Shown here: in pieces, positions 16,080 to 27,045 of the stretch
Layout of the letters: each line of letters starts with the position of its first letter
How positions within the stretch are numbered: position 1 is the stretch's first letter
DNA from: Amycolatopsis pithecellobii
Lineage (GTDB): Bacteria > Actinomycetota > Actinomycetes > Mycobacteriales > Pseudonocardiaceae
Direction of reading: 5' to 3'
DNA: 64,000 nucleotides
NCBI RefSeq assembly: GCF_009707865.1
Contig: NZ_WMBA01000046.1
Span: forward strand, 1 to 64,000
The notes under the pieces: model-generated
What the model saw: the letters and a program-made list of their open reading frames with translations, nothing else
What the model was told of the DNA's origin: nothing
The model's database searches: none
Position numbers and translations under genes: made by a program

Positions 16080-16290
16080 CGCAGCCGTGAGCCCGACAGT
16101 GATCGGGTTCACCAAGTGCTGCGCCGTCGACCTCGCGTCGGGCATCCGGGTCAACGCGATCTGCCCGGGGTGGTGGACACCCGCATGCCGCGCGACCTGG
16201 TGTCGACACTGCCCGAGGATCGTCGACGGTGGCTTTGGACTCGCTCGAGTTCCCGGCAGCGGCGACGTTGTTATCGGGCAGGACGGAAAT
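16080..16290 (+). pseudogene. SDR family remnant
   Basis: The + strand reads VIGFTKCCAVDLASGIRVNA followed by ICPG, the YxxxK-to-C-terminal part of a classical SDR. After CPG near 16170 the sense continues in the next frame as VVDTRMPRDLVSTLPEDRRR. The Rossmann half and catalytic Tyr are absent. It lies just downstream of the GntR gene and points to past loss of a dehydrogenase from this operon region. Confidence 0.6.
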
Positions 16291-16394
16291 ATCACCTGAA
16301 TGTCGGTGTCGACGGATTATCGCTGGCGGTCAGCGACATCGCCGACTTCTGGTTCGAGGCAGAGGCCAGATTCTCCGCGTCGAGAAGTACTCCC

Positions 16395-16630
16395 CGGAAA
16401 GTGCGCATCTCACGGAGGTTCAACCACCTCATCGGCAACCACAACTGTGCGATCGATGGCGACAAGGCCCGGTCACGGGTGAACCTGATTGCTATCCACT
16501 GGCTGCTCAATCAGGCACCAGAGGACACCGCTCGACCTGCCGAGTGCATCCTCAGCTTGACCTACGATGACGAGCTCGTACGAACAGAGGCTGGTTGGCG
16601 GATCAAGCGCCGGCGACTGCATGCGTTCGG
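16395..16630 (+). pseudogene. SnoaL-like / NTF2-fold remnant
   Basis: Within a long non-genic frame, the stretch HLIGNHNCAIDGDKARSR...LTYDDELVRTEAGWRIKRRR matches the second half of SnoaL-like proteins, which end in the hairpin YDDELVRTEDGWRI-type sequence. No start or first half is present. The gap to the SDR at 16884 shows nothing else. Confidence 0.5.
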
Positions 16631-16883
16631 TTCCGCTGATCGGGCGGACAGGACTGCGATGGGACCTGGTTGGGTCAGCCTGCTACGAGATCACTGCCCA
16701 CCCGACCGGTCGTGGCAGCCACCGCCGAGTTCTCCGCAGTCCACACAACCGCTGAGACTTGACGGTGGCTGCTTGCTACCGACGGACCAAAACGGTCTCC
16801 CTGCTGGAGCACCAGTGCGGCGGTCTCAGCGCGCGGAGCAGCCGGGCGAGCACGACCATCCGGCTTGTTCTAGGTGGGAGGCG

Positions 16884-17636
16884 TCAGATCGCCTTCGCCA
16901 TGTGGCCGCCGTCCACGAGGATGGTCTGGCCGGTCAGGAAACTCGCGCGGTCGCTCGCGACGAAAACAACGACCTCGGCGATCTCCTCCGGCGTGCCGAG
17001 ACGGCCGAGCGGGCTGCTTTCGGACATTTCCTGGAACCTCTCGGCACCGATAAATTCGGTGACGTTCTCGCTCGACACGTTGCCCGGCGCGATACCGTTG
17101 ACCCGGACGTTGGCATGGCCCCACTCGGCGGCCCACGACCGGGTGTAGGCGTCGATTGCAGCCTTCTGCGCGCCATAGGTGGACATGTAAGGCATGTGGC
17201 GCGTTCCGGCTATGCTGCTGATGTTCACGACCGCGCCGCCGCCACGGGCGGCCATCCCTCGGGCGAAGCCTGTCGTCAGGGCGAAGGCTGCCCGAATGTT
17301 CACATCCCAGGACTCAACGTTCGCGGCGAGGTCCTGGTCCAGGCTTGGCCCGATGCTGGCCCGGTAGCTCGCCGCGTTGTTGACAAGGACGTCGACGTCA
17401 CCAGCCTCCTTGATGAGCCTATCGACGTCGGCGTGGTCGCTGAGGTCGGCGAGGATGAAGCGGGCCTCACCGCCCGCCGCGAGGATGTCGGCGACGACCT
17501 CGTCCCCGCGCTCCTGGTGCCGACCCGTGATCAGAACCGTGGCCCCATCGCGCGCGAACGTGTGCGCGATCGCGGCGCCAATTCCACCCCGCGATCCCGC
17601 CCCGGTGATCAAGACATTCTTCCTGTTCGAGCTCAT
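16884..17636 (-). CDS. SDR family oxidoreductase (FabG-like)
   Basis: 250-residue classical SDR. VLITGAGSRGGIGAAIAH is the cofactor loop, VLVNNAAS follows, Ser is in VVNISSIAG, Tyr and Lys in STYGAQKAA, and the C terminus has SFLTGQTILVDGGH. ATG at 17636. Divergent from a TetR regulator, with a perfect palindrome between them, so its expression is probably derepressed by a TetR ligand. Substrate unknown. Confidence 0.9.
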   Translation of the reverse strand: MSSNRKNVLITGAGSRGGIGAAIAHTFARDGATVLITGRHQERGDEVVADILAAGGEARFILADLSDHADVDRLIKEAGDVDVLVNNAASYRASIGPSLDQDLAANVESWDVNIRAAFALTTGFARGMAARGGGAVVNISSIAGTRHMPYMSTYGAQKAAIDAYTRSWAAEWGHANVRVNGIAPGNVSSENVTEFIGAERFQEMSESSPLGRLGTPEEIAEVVVFVASDRASFLTGQTILVDGGHMAKAI

Positions 17637-17663
17637 GCTGCCTCTCGGCCTCTCCAATGTAGT

Positions 17664-17683
17664 GAACGTTATATTTAACGTTC
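17664..17683. promoter_or_regulatory. TetR operator candidate
   Basis: Perfect 8-base arms GAACGTTA (17664-17671) and TAACGTTC (17676-17683) flank four bases. It lies 28 bases before the SDR start and 110 before the TetR start in the divergent spacer, in an AT-rich stretch suited to a promoter. Confidence 0.7.
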
Positions 17684-17792
17684 GATATAGATATCACGGG
17701 GATCTCAGGCATGCAAGCCGCCGACCGCCCCGCCGGGAAGTTCTGCCGGCCTGCGGCGGTTGCTAGGGTCAGATTCAGCAAAGGAGGCCAGA

Positions 17793-18407
17793 ATGCCCCG
17801 TGGCAGGCAGCGAGAGTTCGACGCTGACCAGGCGCTGGACCAGGCAACGGATGTGTTCTGGCGTCAGGGTTACGACGGGACGTCCATCACCGACCTGACC
17901 GCGAGCATGGGTATCAGCGCCCCCAGCCTCTATGCAGCATTCGGGAACAAGCGCCAGATCTTCGACAAAGTCATGGACCGTTACATGCAGACCAGGCTCG
18001 CCCGCCGGGCGGAGGCACTCTCCCTTGACGACCCCGTCGAAGCATCGCGAAAGTACCTGGAGGGAGTCGTCCTCGACGGAACTATGCCTGGCCATCCGAA
18101 GGGCTGTCTTATGGTCGGAGGCGCGCTGGTATGTAGCGACGCCAACCGCGACGTGGCCGATCAGCTCGCCGCCCTGCGAATGGATGTTCGGAAGGACCTT
18201 CAGCGCCTGTTCGCGCGGGCCATCAAGGCTGGCCGGCTGCCCGCCGACGCCGATGCCGCGTCACTCGGCGCCTACGTCGCAGCCGTCGCGCAAGGAATCT
18301 GCGTCGATGCCTCGGGCGGTGCGTCCAAACAGAGCCTCATGAAGGTTGTGGAAGTGGCCCTGTCAGCTTTGCCGGCGCCTGCCACCTACTCCGCGACCGT
18401 CCGGTAG
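17793..18407 (+). CDS. TetR/AcrR family transcriptional regulator
   Basis: 204 residues. The N-terminal TetR DNA-binding domain is visible in ALDQATDVFWRQGYDGTSIT and LTASMGISAPSLYAAFGNKR, with the YDGTSI...SLYAAFGNK pattern of the TetR_N group also seen in AcrR-like repressors of SDR genes. ATG at 17793 follows AAAGGAGG. The C-terminal ligand domain includes KGCLMVGGALVCS. It is divergent from the FabG-like SDR and very likely represses it through the palindrome at 17664-17683. Confidence 0.9.
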   Translation: MPRGRQREFDADQALDQATDVFWRQGYDGTSITDLTASMGISAPSLYAAFGNKRQIFDKVMDRYMQTRLARRAEALSLDDPVEASRKYLEGVVLDGTMPGHPKGCLMVGGALVCSDANRDVADQLAALRMDVRKDLQRLFARAIKAGRLPADADAASLGAYVAAVAQGICVDASGGASKQSLMKVVEVALSALPAPATYSATVR

Positions 18408-18499
18408 TGCTCGCCACTGCTGGATCCGTTGAGGGCGCCGCGCTGGACTGCGTCCCGAAGCGAAATCCGACCGTTGCGCAACGGACGACGTTAAGTGCC

Positions 18500-18651
18500 G
18501 ACGACGCTATACACCTCTACAAACTCTCGCCTGAGCCGGCGACCACCTCGGCGTCAACCACACCACCGCGCTGAACAAGCTCCGTGAACGCGGCATCCCC
18601 ACGCGGGACACCCACGGCCGTCCGCGCGTCGAAACAGGTGGTGCCCGATGA
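18500..18651 (+). pseudogene. Recombinase-type helix-turn-helix remnant
   Basis: The stretch GDHLGVNHTTALNKLRERGI then PTRDTHGRPR resembles the helix-turn-helix tail seen at the end of actinobacterial serine recombinase or excisionase-like proteins. The preceding LYKLS segment is in another frame, separated by a TGA. It is a fragment, not a gene. The surrounding 18408-19028 holds only this, the next remnant and unassigned sequence. Confidence 0.35.
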
Positions 18652-18830
18652 CACGGCGTGCAGCTATGTCGATTCGATCCGGTTCGGACCGGGCCGCCGT
18701 CGTGAGGCCGTCACCATGATCATGGGCGTCGTTGTCGGCCTCACATTCATGTTCGGCTTCGGCAACGTCCTCAACTCGCCCTCCGGGCACTCGGCACCTG
18801 GCGCTCGCCGGGTCGTCGGCTGCTGAAGAT
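18640..18830 (+). pseudogene. Membrane protein remnant of mobile-element type
   Basis: MGVVVGLTFMFGFGNVLN is a hydrophobic segment like that of DUF2637-type membrane proteins carried by actinobacterial integrative elements. A second piece, GTRHLALAG, follows in a different frame after a gap of lost residues. It supports a decayed integrative element here together with the HTH remnant just before it. Confidence 0.3.
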
Positions 18831-19028
18831 TGGCTGGGCGGAGGTCGGCCCCGGCTTTCAGCAGACACGCTTCGCATTCGGTTGGGTGTAGGTGCCGCGC
18901 AGGCGCGGCAGCCTGTCAAGTCCGTGCGCTCGGAGTTTCAGGCGCGGGCAGAAGGACGTCAGCAGCTCGCCAATGTTCCGCCGGATACGAAGCGTGCCAA
19001 AGTTCCAGGCTTTCCTGTCGATAATCGG

Positions 19029-19744
19029 TCAGCAGCAGTGCTCGCCCCGCCAGGCTTCGCGCCCTTCTTTGATCGCGACAGCGGCGATCACCAGCGCGAC
19101 GAGCGGGTCCGCCCACGACCAGCCGAACAGGGAGTTGAGCAGCAGTCCCACCAGCAGCACGCCGGACAGGTAGGTGCACAGCAGGGTCTGCTTGGAATCG
19201 GCCACCGCGCTGGCCGAGCCGAGTTCGCGACCGGCGCGCCGCTGGGCGTAGGACAGGAACGGCATGACCGCCAATGACACGGCCGCCAGCACGATCCCGA
19301 CAGTGGAATGCCCGGCGGACTCCGCGCCCAGCAGGCTCCGCACGGATTCGACGGTGACGTAGAGCGCCAGCGCGAAGAACGACACCGCGATCACCTTCAA
19401 CGCGGTCCGCTCGCGCGCCTCGGGGTCGCGGCCGGAGAACTGCCACGCCACCGCGGCGGCCGAGGCGACCTCGATGACCGAGTCCAGCCCGAACCCGATC
19501 AACGCGGTGGACGATGCCACCGACCCCGCGGAAATCGCGACGATCGCCTCGATGACGTTGTAGGTGATCGTCGCAGCGACCAGCAGCCGCACCCGATGGG
19601 ACAACACCGCACGCCGTTGCGCATCCACCAGGGCCGAGCCGGTCTTGGTGGTGGCAGCCGGCGCGCAACAGCCGTCGGCGCAGCCGTCCTGTTCTGCGTC
19701 CGAGGTCGTTGACAACAGGTCGAGCGGACGGCCGGTGTCCTTGC

Positions 19745-19748
<4 letters not shown>
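19029..19748 (-). CDS. Cation diffusion facilitator family metal transporter
   Basis: 239 residues with five or six membrane segments (LLVAATITYNVIEAIVAI, IGFGLDSVIEVASAAAVAW, VSFFALALYVTVESV and others). GFGLDSVIE carries the Asp of the CDF transport site. The ends are thiol rich: DGCADGCCAPA at the N terminus and EHCC at the C terminus, suited to soft metals. The GTG start at 19748 overlaps the TGA of cmtR as GTGA. Coupling to a CmtR sensor suggests export of Cd(II) or Pb(II); this is inferred from context. Confidence 0.85.
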
Positions 19749-21979
<2,231 letters not shown>

Positions 21980-21983
<4 letters not shown>

Positions 21984-23338
21984 TGCCCGGTCTCCAGGTT
22001 TCGGCCGGTCGCTGTGGCCCAGTCTTCGGGGCCGCCGGTCAGCACGGCGAGATCACGATGGCCGGCTTGTTCGAGCAGGCTGGCCGCGCCCATCGCGCGC
22101 TCCCCGTGGCCGCACATGACCACCAGCGGTTCGCCGGGTACCTCGTCGGCGCGGTCGGGAAGGTCACCGAGTTCGAGGTGGAGCGCGGCGGGCAGGTGCC
22201 CGGCGGCGAACTCGGGGGTCTGCCGGATATCGAGCACCCGGCCGTCGACTTGGTCGGGGCCGACCAGGCGGGTGCTGGTGGTGGGATGGCCGGCGGCGGT
22301 CCAGGCGTCGATGCCGCCGGTGAGTTCCCCGGCGAGGTCGGTGTAACCGATCTTCGTTGCCTGCCAAGCGATCTCCGCCCGATCCTGCCCGGAGCCGCGC
22401 ACGATGATCAGCGGCCGATCGTGCGGGGCGAGCCATCCGAGCCAGGAGGCGAACACCGGCCGCAACGGGATGGACAACGCGCCCGGCACATGCGCGCCGG
22501 CGAACTCCGTCACGGGCCGGACGTCCACAAGCCGGGCACCCTCGGCGAGCATCGCCCGCACAGTGGCGGCGTCCAGCCCGGCCAGGGCCGGGTCTTCGTT
22601 GAGGACAGCAGGTCCGCGGCGGTTGATCTCGCCCAGCCGCCGGAAGTAGGGCGGGTAAGTGCCCAACGAGCCGAGCAGCGCGGCGACGAAGCCGTCTTCG
22701 TCTTCCCTCTGCAGCAACGGATTCGTGGACTTCTCCCGGCCGATGGTGCTGACCCGTTCGGTACCGGGCGGGGCCGAGCAGAACGAGCCGGCGCCGTGCG
22801 TCGGCCACACGGCCACGTCGTCCGGCAGTTCCGCGAGCCGCCGGAGCGAGGCGTACTGGGCGCGAGCCAACGCCTCGGTCTGTTCCGGGGAGACAAGGTC
22901 GGTCCGGGCCGCAGAGCCCACGAGCAGGGAACCGCCCGTGAACACCCCGACCGGACGGTCACCGTCCAGCAGCAGGAACGACAAATGCTCCTGGGTATGG
23001 CCGGGTGTGCCCAACGCGCGCAGCCGCAAGCCACCGAGGTCGACCTCGTCGCCGTCGCGCAAGCCGCTGTGGGTGAACTCGCGGTGCCCGGCCGCCGAGG
23101 CCAGCACCCGCGTGCCCTCGGTCGCCGACAGCTGTCGGGCTCCGGACAGGAAGTCCGCGTGCAGGTGCGTGTCGGCGGCGAACGCGACCGTCAGCCCCCG
23201 GCGTCGCGCGGCAGCGGACGAGGCGCGCAGGTCGAGGCTCACGTCGACCACCATCGCCCGACCGTCGCCGAGATCGACCAGGTAGGCGGAGTTGCCCAGC
23301 CCCTCGTCGACGAGAGGAACCACTTCGACCGTGTTCAC
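21980..23338 (-). CDS. MBL-fold hydrolase fused to two rhodanese domains (persulfide dioxygenase-like)
   Basis: 452 residues. Domain 1 (about 1-240) is a metallo-beta-lactamase fold of the ETHE1 persulfide dioxygenase group: DTHLHADFLSG and GTPGHTQEHLSF hold histidine ligands. The usual TGD Asp is replaced (VFTGGSLLVG), which I recall as a variant in related actinobacterial proteins. Rhodanese domain 2 (about 260-355) lacks the active Cys (IIVRGSGQD); rhodanese domain 3 keeps it (VVMCGHGERA). GAGGAGG is well spaced for the GTG at 23338. Divergent from the ArsR-rhodanese regulator. Confidence 0.85.
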
Positions 23339-23423
23339 CGGCACCTCCTCGCCCCTGCTCCCACCGGGGCCGCAGCCCCGGCCGCCCCTTGTTCTACACT
23401 ATTCCACAGATGATTGGAGAAAC

Positions 23424-24077
23424 ATGGGTGACCGGGACGCGAAGACCGCGTTGTTCGACCTGTTCGCCCAAGTCGGCAAGGCAATGGGCAGCGGCAAGCG
23501 CCTGGAACTGCTCGACCTGCTGGCCCAGGGCGAGCGCACGGTCGAGGCGCTGGCGCGGGCCGCGGACCTCGGGCTGACCACCGCTTCGGCACATCTCCAG
23601 ACCCTGAAGCGGGCAAGCTTGGTGGCCACCCGCCGCGACGGCACCAAGATCTACTACCGGCTCGCCGGCGCCGACGTCGCCGCCCTGTACGCGCTGGTGC
23701 GCACGGTGGCCGGCGAGCACCTGGCCGAGGTGCCGGCTGCCCGTTCCGCTTACCTCGGACCGGACACCGACCACGTCAGCCGCGAGGAATTGCTGCGCCG
23801 CGTCGACTCGGGGCAGGCCACCGTGCTCGATGTGCGCCCCGCCGAGGAATTCGCCGCCGGGCACATCCCCGGCGCCGTGTCGATTCCCCTGGAGGAGCTC
23901 GCGGCCCGGCTGGCCGAACTCCCACCCGACCAGGAGATCGTCGCCTACTGCCGCGGCGCCTACTGCGTGCTCGCCCACGACGCCGTCCGCCTGCTCACCG
24001 CCCACGGACGCCCGGCCCGGCGGCTGGCCGACGGGATGCTGGAATGGCGCCTGGCCGACCTACCCATCGCCACCTGA
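23424..24077 (+). CDS. ArsR family regulator fused to a rhodanese domain
   Basis: 217 residues. The ArsR winged helix (LLDLLAQGERTVEALARAAD, TTASAHLQTLKRASLVATRR) is followed from about residue 115 by a rhodanese domain with the active-site loop AYCRGAYCVLAHD. Such fusions probably sense persulfide or polysulfide through the rhodanese Cys and control sulfur-detoxification genes. ATG follows GGAGAAAC. Divergent from the MBL-rhodanese/MFS unit; the AT-rich spacer has a short TCCA...TGGA dyad at about 23403-23417 as a possible operator. Confidence 0.88.
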   Translation: MGDRDAKTALFDLFAQVGKAMGSGKRLELLDLLAQGERTVEALARAADLGLTTASAHLQTLKRASLVATRRDGTKIYYRLAGADVAALYALVRTVAGEHLAEVPAARSAYLGPDTDHVSREELLRRVDSGQATVLDVRPAEEFAAGHIPGAVSIPLEELAARLAELPPDQEIVAYCRGAYCVLAHDAVRLLTAHGRPARRLADGMLEWRLADLPIAT

Positions 24078-24102
24078 CGACGCAGAGCAGGAGCCACCCG
24101 GC

Positions 24103-24392
24103 TCAGTCGGCTGGTTTGCGCGCGGCGACGCGTTCTACGGTGCCGACCTTGAGGCGTTCGGTCCGCTCCACGACGAACCCAGCTTCCTTGACGAGCGGCA
24201 GCGGGCGGCGGGTCTGGTAATCGCCCAGCATCCGCACGGTGAACCTCTCCAGCAGTCGCTGCCCCACCAGATCAGCTTGTGGTAACTGCCGACGTGATCG
24301 AGCAGCAGCAACCGCCCACCGGGACGCAACACCCGGTGCATCTCCCAAGATCCGCGGCGCGCCAGCTCCAGCATCGCCGGACTGAATTCGAG
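24103..24392 (-). pseudogene. Class I SAM-dependent methyltransferase remnant
   Basis: Minus strand: FSPAMLELARR then MHRVLRPGGRLLLLDHVGSY, the post-motif-II region of UbiE-type methyltransferases, ends in a frame that breaks near 24280. The C-terminal piece LLERFTVRMLGDYQTRRPLP through VERVAARKPAD continues in another frame to the stop at 24103. The SAM-binding N-terminal half is missing. The remaining part overlaps, antisense, the start of the MarR frame. Confidence 0.7.
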
Positions 24393-24809
24393 AAGGCGTT
24401 CGAGCTGGCCGCGCGCCTGGCGGAGGCGATGCGCCTGGCCCTGACCGAGCGCGGGCTCACCGCCAACCGCGCCGAGGTGATTTACCTGCTCGCCAGCGAG
24501 GGCACCCTCGTCCAACGCGAACTGGCGCACGCACTGGGCTGCAGTCTCCGCCACGTCACCGGCCTGATCGACACCTTGCAACACGACGGACTCGTCGAAC
24601 GGCGCCCGCACCCCTCCGACCGCCGCGCGATCTCCGTCGTACTGACCGGGCAAGGGGCCGACACCGCCAGCTGGATGGCCGACCGACGCCACGACTCCGC
24701 GCGGGCCACCCTCGGCGACCTGCCAGCCGCCGACCTGGCCGCGTTCATGCGCGTGGCCGATCGCATCCTGCATCGCGTCACCGTGCCACGAGGGGAGAAC
24801 GGTCCGTGA
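24279..24809 (+). CDS. MarR family regulator with a replaced N terminus
   Basis: From about residue 34 the protein is a good MarR winged helix: RTEFEKAFELAARLAEAMRL, TLVQRELAHALGCSLRHVTG and VERRPHPSDRRAISVVLT with the conserved DxRA wing. The first 33 residues are encoded antisense to a methyltransferase remnant and have no family match. The native start was probably lost in a rearrangement near 24380. GTG at 24279 would give 176 residues; an inner ATG at 24429 would remove part of helix 1. It may still bind DNA. It overlaps the next gene as GTGA. Confidence 0.6.
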   Translation: MVTADVIEQQQPPTGTQHPVHLPRSAARQLQHRRTEFEKAFELAARLAEAMRLALTERGLTANRAEVIYLLASEGTLVQRELAHALGCSLRHVTGLIDTLQHDGLVERRPHPSDRRAISVVLTGQGADTASWMADRRHDSARATLGDLPAADLAAFMRVADRILHRVTVPRGENGP

Positions 24810-25390
24810 CCGTGCTGGATGTGGCCGCGGTCGGTGGTGGGCAGGCCGGACTGACCCTCGGCATTGGCCTTCGAGATTCTCGACGCGGCCCCGGGTATCG
24901 GGCAGGTGTGGCGCAACCGATGGGACTCGCTGCGACTGTTCACCCCGGGGCAGTACGCCAGCCTCCCCGGACTTCCGTTCCCCGCACCGCGCGACACCTA
25001 CCCCACCAAAGACCAGGTGGCCGACTACCTCGCCTCTTACGCGGGTACCTTCGACCTACCGGCCCGCGTCACCGCGCTGGACCGCGGCCCTGACCACGAC
25101 AACTATCTGCTTACCGCCGGCAGCACAACGGTCCACGCCCGCAGCGTGGTCGTGGCCACCGGCCCGTTCCAACCCCGGAGATCCCCGCGCTGTCCACCGG
25201 GCTCGCCCACCAGGTGACCCAGCTGCACAGCTCGTCCCCCAACGCCCGCTCGGGCACGACCTCCCAAACCATCATCGGTCTGACCACCCGAGACCTTCGC
25301 CGAGCCGGCACCACCCTCCGGCCACGCCTGACCGGCACGCACGACAACCACGCCATGTTCGCCAGGTCCGCGGCCGCTGATTCAGCCACG
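24806..25390 (+). pseudogene. Flavin-dependent monooxygenase (FMO/ArsO-like), frameshifted
   Basis: The GTG at 24806 begins VTVLDVAAVGGGQAGL, a flavoprotein dinucleotide motif. A frameshift follows and the sense continues as FEILDAAPGIGQVWRNRWDS and YASLPGLPFPAPRDTYPTKD, ending in SVVVATGPFQ. Another frameshift leads to TPEIPALSTGLAHQVTQLHS. A last element, DLRRAGTTLRPRLTG, is separated by a deletion. Intact relatives are single-component flavoprotein oxidoreductases. With two frameshifts and a deletion it cannot be functional. Confidence 0.8.
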
Positions 25391-25422
25391 CCGGCTGCCC
25401 GGTTCGCGAGGACACTGAGAGC

Positions 25423-25941
25423 ATGGATCGGCAGGCGGTGCACGAGGAGATGGAACGGGCGCGGGCGAGCTTCCATGAGTTGCTCAACGGCGCGTCCGAT
25501 GCCGATCTCCGTCGACGGTCCGATGGCACCCGGTGGAACAACAAGCAACTGCTGTTCCACATGCTGCTCGGATACCTGCTCGTGCGGGCTCTCCGCGGAC
25601 TGGTCGTGACCTTCGACCGGCTGCCCGCCGCCGCGAATAGGCGCTTCGCACAGTTGCTCAACGCGGTGACCGTGCCCTTCGACGTGGTGAACTATGCGGG
25701 CGCCTGGCTGGCGGGCTCGGTGTTGCCCCGACGGATCCTCAACGCCCTCTTCGACCGGACCATCGCCGCCTTGCAGCGACGCTTGAATGCCGAGACCGAG
25801 GCAGAGCTCTCCCGGGCGATGCAGTTCCCCACCCGCTGGGATCCGTTCTTCCGCGAGAAAATGATCCTCGCGGACGTCTACCACTTCCCGACCCAGCACT
25901 TCGACTTCCACCGGGATCAGTTGACACTCAGCCAGGGCTGA
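25423..25941 (+). CDS. DinB superfamily protein
   Basis: 172 residues predicted all-helical. WNNKQLLFHMLLGYLLVRAL and the C-terminal YHFPTQHFDFHRDQLTL supply the His triad of the DinB/YfiT metal-binding four-helix bundle. The family includes thiol-dependent (bacillithiol or mycothiol) transferases and proteins of unknown role. It is intact among broken genes. No ribosome binding site stands out before the ATG at 25423. Stand-alone; the gap 25942-26125 after it shows nothing. Confidence 0.75.
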   Translation: MDRQAVHEEMERARASFHELLNGASDADLRRRSDGTRWNNKQLLFHMLLGYLLVRALRGLVVTFDRLPAAANRRFAQLLNAVTVPFDVVNYAGAWLAGSVLPRRILNALFDRTIAALQRRLNAETEAELSRAMQFPTRWDPFFREKMILADVYHFPTQHFDFHRDQLTLSQG

Positions 25942-26125
25942 GGAGCCGATCCAACCTCCGTCGGTCTCTCGCTGGAACCTGCATGGCTGCCTCGGGTTGA
26001 CCGCACAACTCACTTCGAGTGACGGCGGTCTGAGACAAGCGCACCTGCAGACGCGCCGTTCTCTCCTAAGTCGTCAAACGACGGGAAAAACCCAGGCATC
26101 GCCCACTACCGATTAGGAAGAGCTA

Positions 26126-26458
26126 GTGGTGATCGTGTCTCGCGATCACGCGTTGGCCGGACGGGACACCGCCAAGATCAGCGGCCTGGTCGACGAGCCG
26201 TTCATCACCTTCCATCGCGGCGCCAGCACCCACCAGGCGTTGCTCGACGCCTTCGCCGCGATCGACCGCGTCCCGCAGGCGAGCTTCGAAAGCGCTGACC
26301 TGTCCGCGGCATTCGCGCTCGTCAAGCGCCGGTTGGGAGTGGCTCTCGTGCCACGATCGGTCGCCGAACTAGACCCCCTGGTCAGCCACGTCTCGCTCGT
26401 GCCCTCCCAAGCCCAGACCGCCTTCAGCCGCCTCGCTCGCAGCTTGCTGACTCGCTGA
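26126..26458 (+). pseudogene. LysR-type regulator, substrate-binding domain fragment
   Basis: 110 residues: VIVSRDHALAGRD, FITFHRGASTHQALLDAFAA, and AFALVKRRLGVALVPRSVAE are the second half of a LysR effector domain. The DNA-binding N terminus and first effector half are absent upstream, where a TAG closes the frame at 26114. Truncated and very likely inactive. Confidence 0.75.
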
Positions 26459-26808
26459 CGAAGTCCGCCACTCTCGGCGGCTTCGAAGCTGCCCGCCGAC
26501 CGAGCTCGCAACACCGACCGGCCGCGCACACTGGCCACCGACTTCCGCGCCGCTCAATACCCGGCCCCGTAACCGAAAGAACCTTACCCAGACAGGTGAG
26601 CACCCTGGGACAGTTTTGGGTGACCCGTTTTCAAACGGGGTCACGGCTGCCCCACAAGAGACAAATTTCCGGCATAGCCAAAAAAAGCCCGACCTACGTA
26701 AACTCGCAGGTCGGGCGATCTTGAGAACTGTGGAAGTGTCGAGAGTACGTTCCAACCCTGCCCCCGATCGTAAAGTTCCTGGTCAGCGGGCTGTCCGCAG
26801 GAGCGTCG
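26459..26808. other. Gap without recognisable gene
   Basis: Apart from the minus-strand terminator at 26679-26716 and a short CCCGTTTTCAAACGGGG dyad at about 26625-26641, I see no coding signal on either strand. Confidence 0.5.
26679..26716 (-). terminator. Rho-independent terminator for minus-strand transcription
   Basis: A perfect 9-base stem, GCCCGACCT (26687-26695) and AGGTCGGGC (26708-26716), is flanked on the left by a run of seven A residues. Read on the minus strand this is a hairpin followed by a T run. No intact minus-strand gene ends just upstream of it (27030 upward is the AraC fragment on +, then the ADH gene ending at 27046), so it may be orphaned or serve the ADH transcript from 330 bases away. 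Confidence 0.75.
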
Positions 26809-27030
26809 GTGGTCGAGCAGGGGCCGCAATCTGTCACGCCCGGCCCGGTGCCGGGCACTCGGCAAGCGCAGAAGCGGCTCGACCCGGCCTCGGTCGAAAC
26901 GACCGACCACGCCGTCGACCGCATCGCCGGCGAGGTCGGATTCGGCTCAGCGACAGCGTTTCGGGACCGGTTCAAGCGCGTCGTCGGTACGACGCCGAAG
27001 TCCTATCGCGCCGCGTTCCGCGCCGGCTAG
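26809..27030 (+). pseudogene. AraC family (GlxA-like) C-terminal fragment
   Basis: The second AraC helix-turn-helix is intact: VETTDHAVDRIAGEVGFGSA then FRDRFKRVVGTTPKSYRAAF. The part before it is degraded (TPGPVPGTRQAQKRLDP in place of a W-L-RL-A-LLE helix), and the sensory domain is missing. It converges on the ADH gene, 15 bases away. Confidence 0.75.
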
Positions 27031-27045
27031 CTGGCGGAGCCCGGG

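Noticed and set aside
18554-18919. 121-codon minus-strand frame
   Set aside because: Composition is biased without motifs, and it is antisense to recognisable remnants of recombinase and membrane-protein type.
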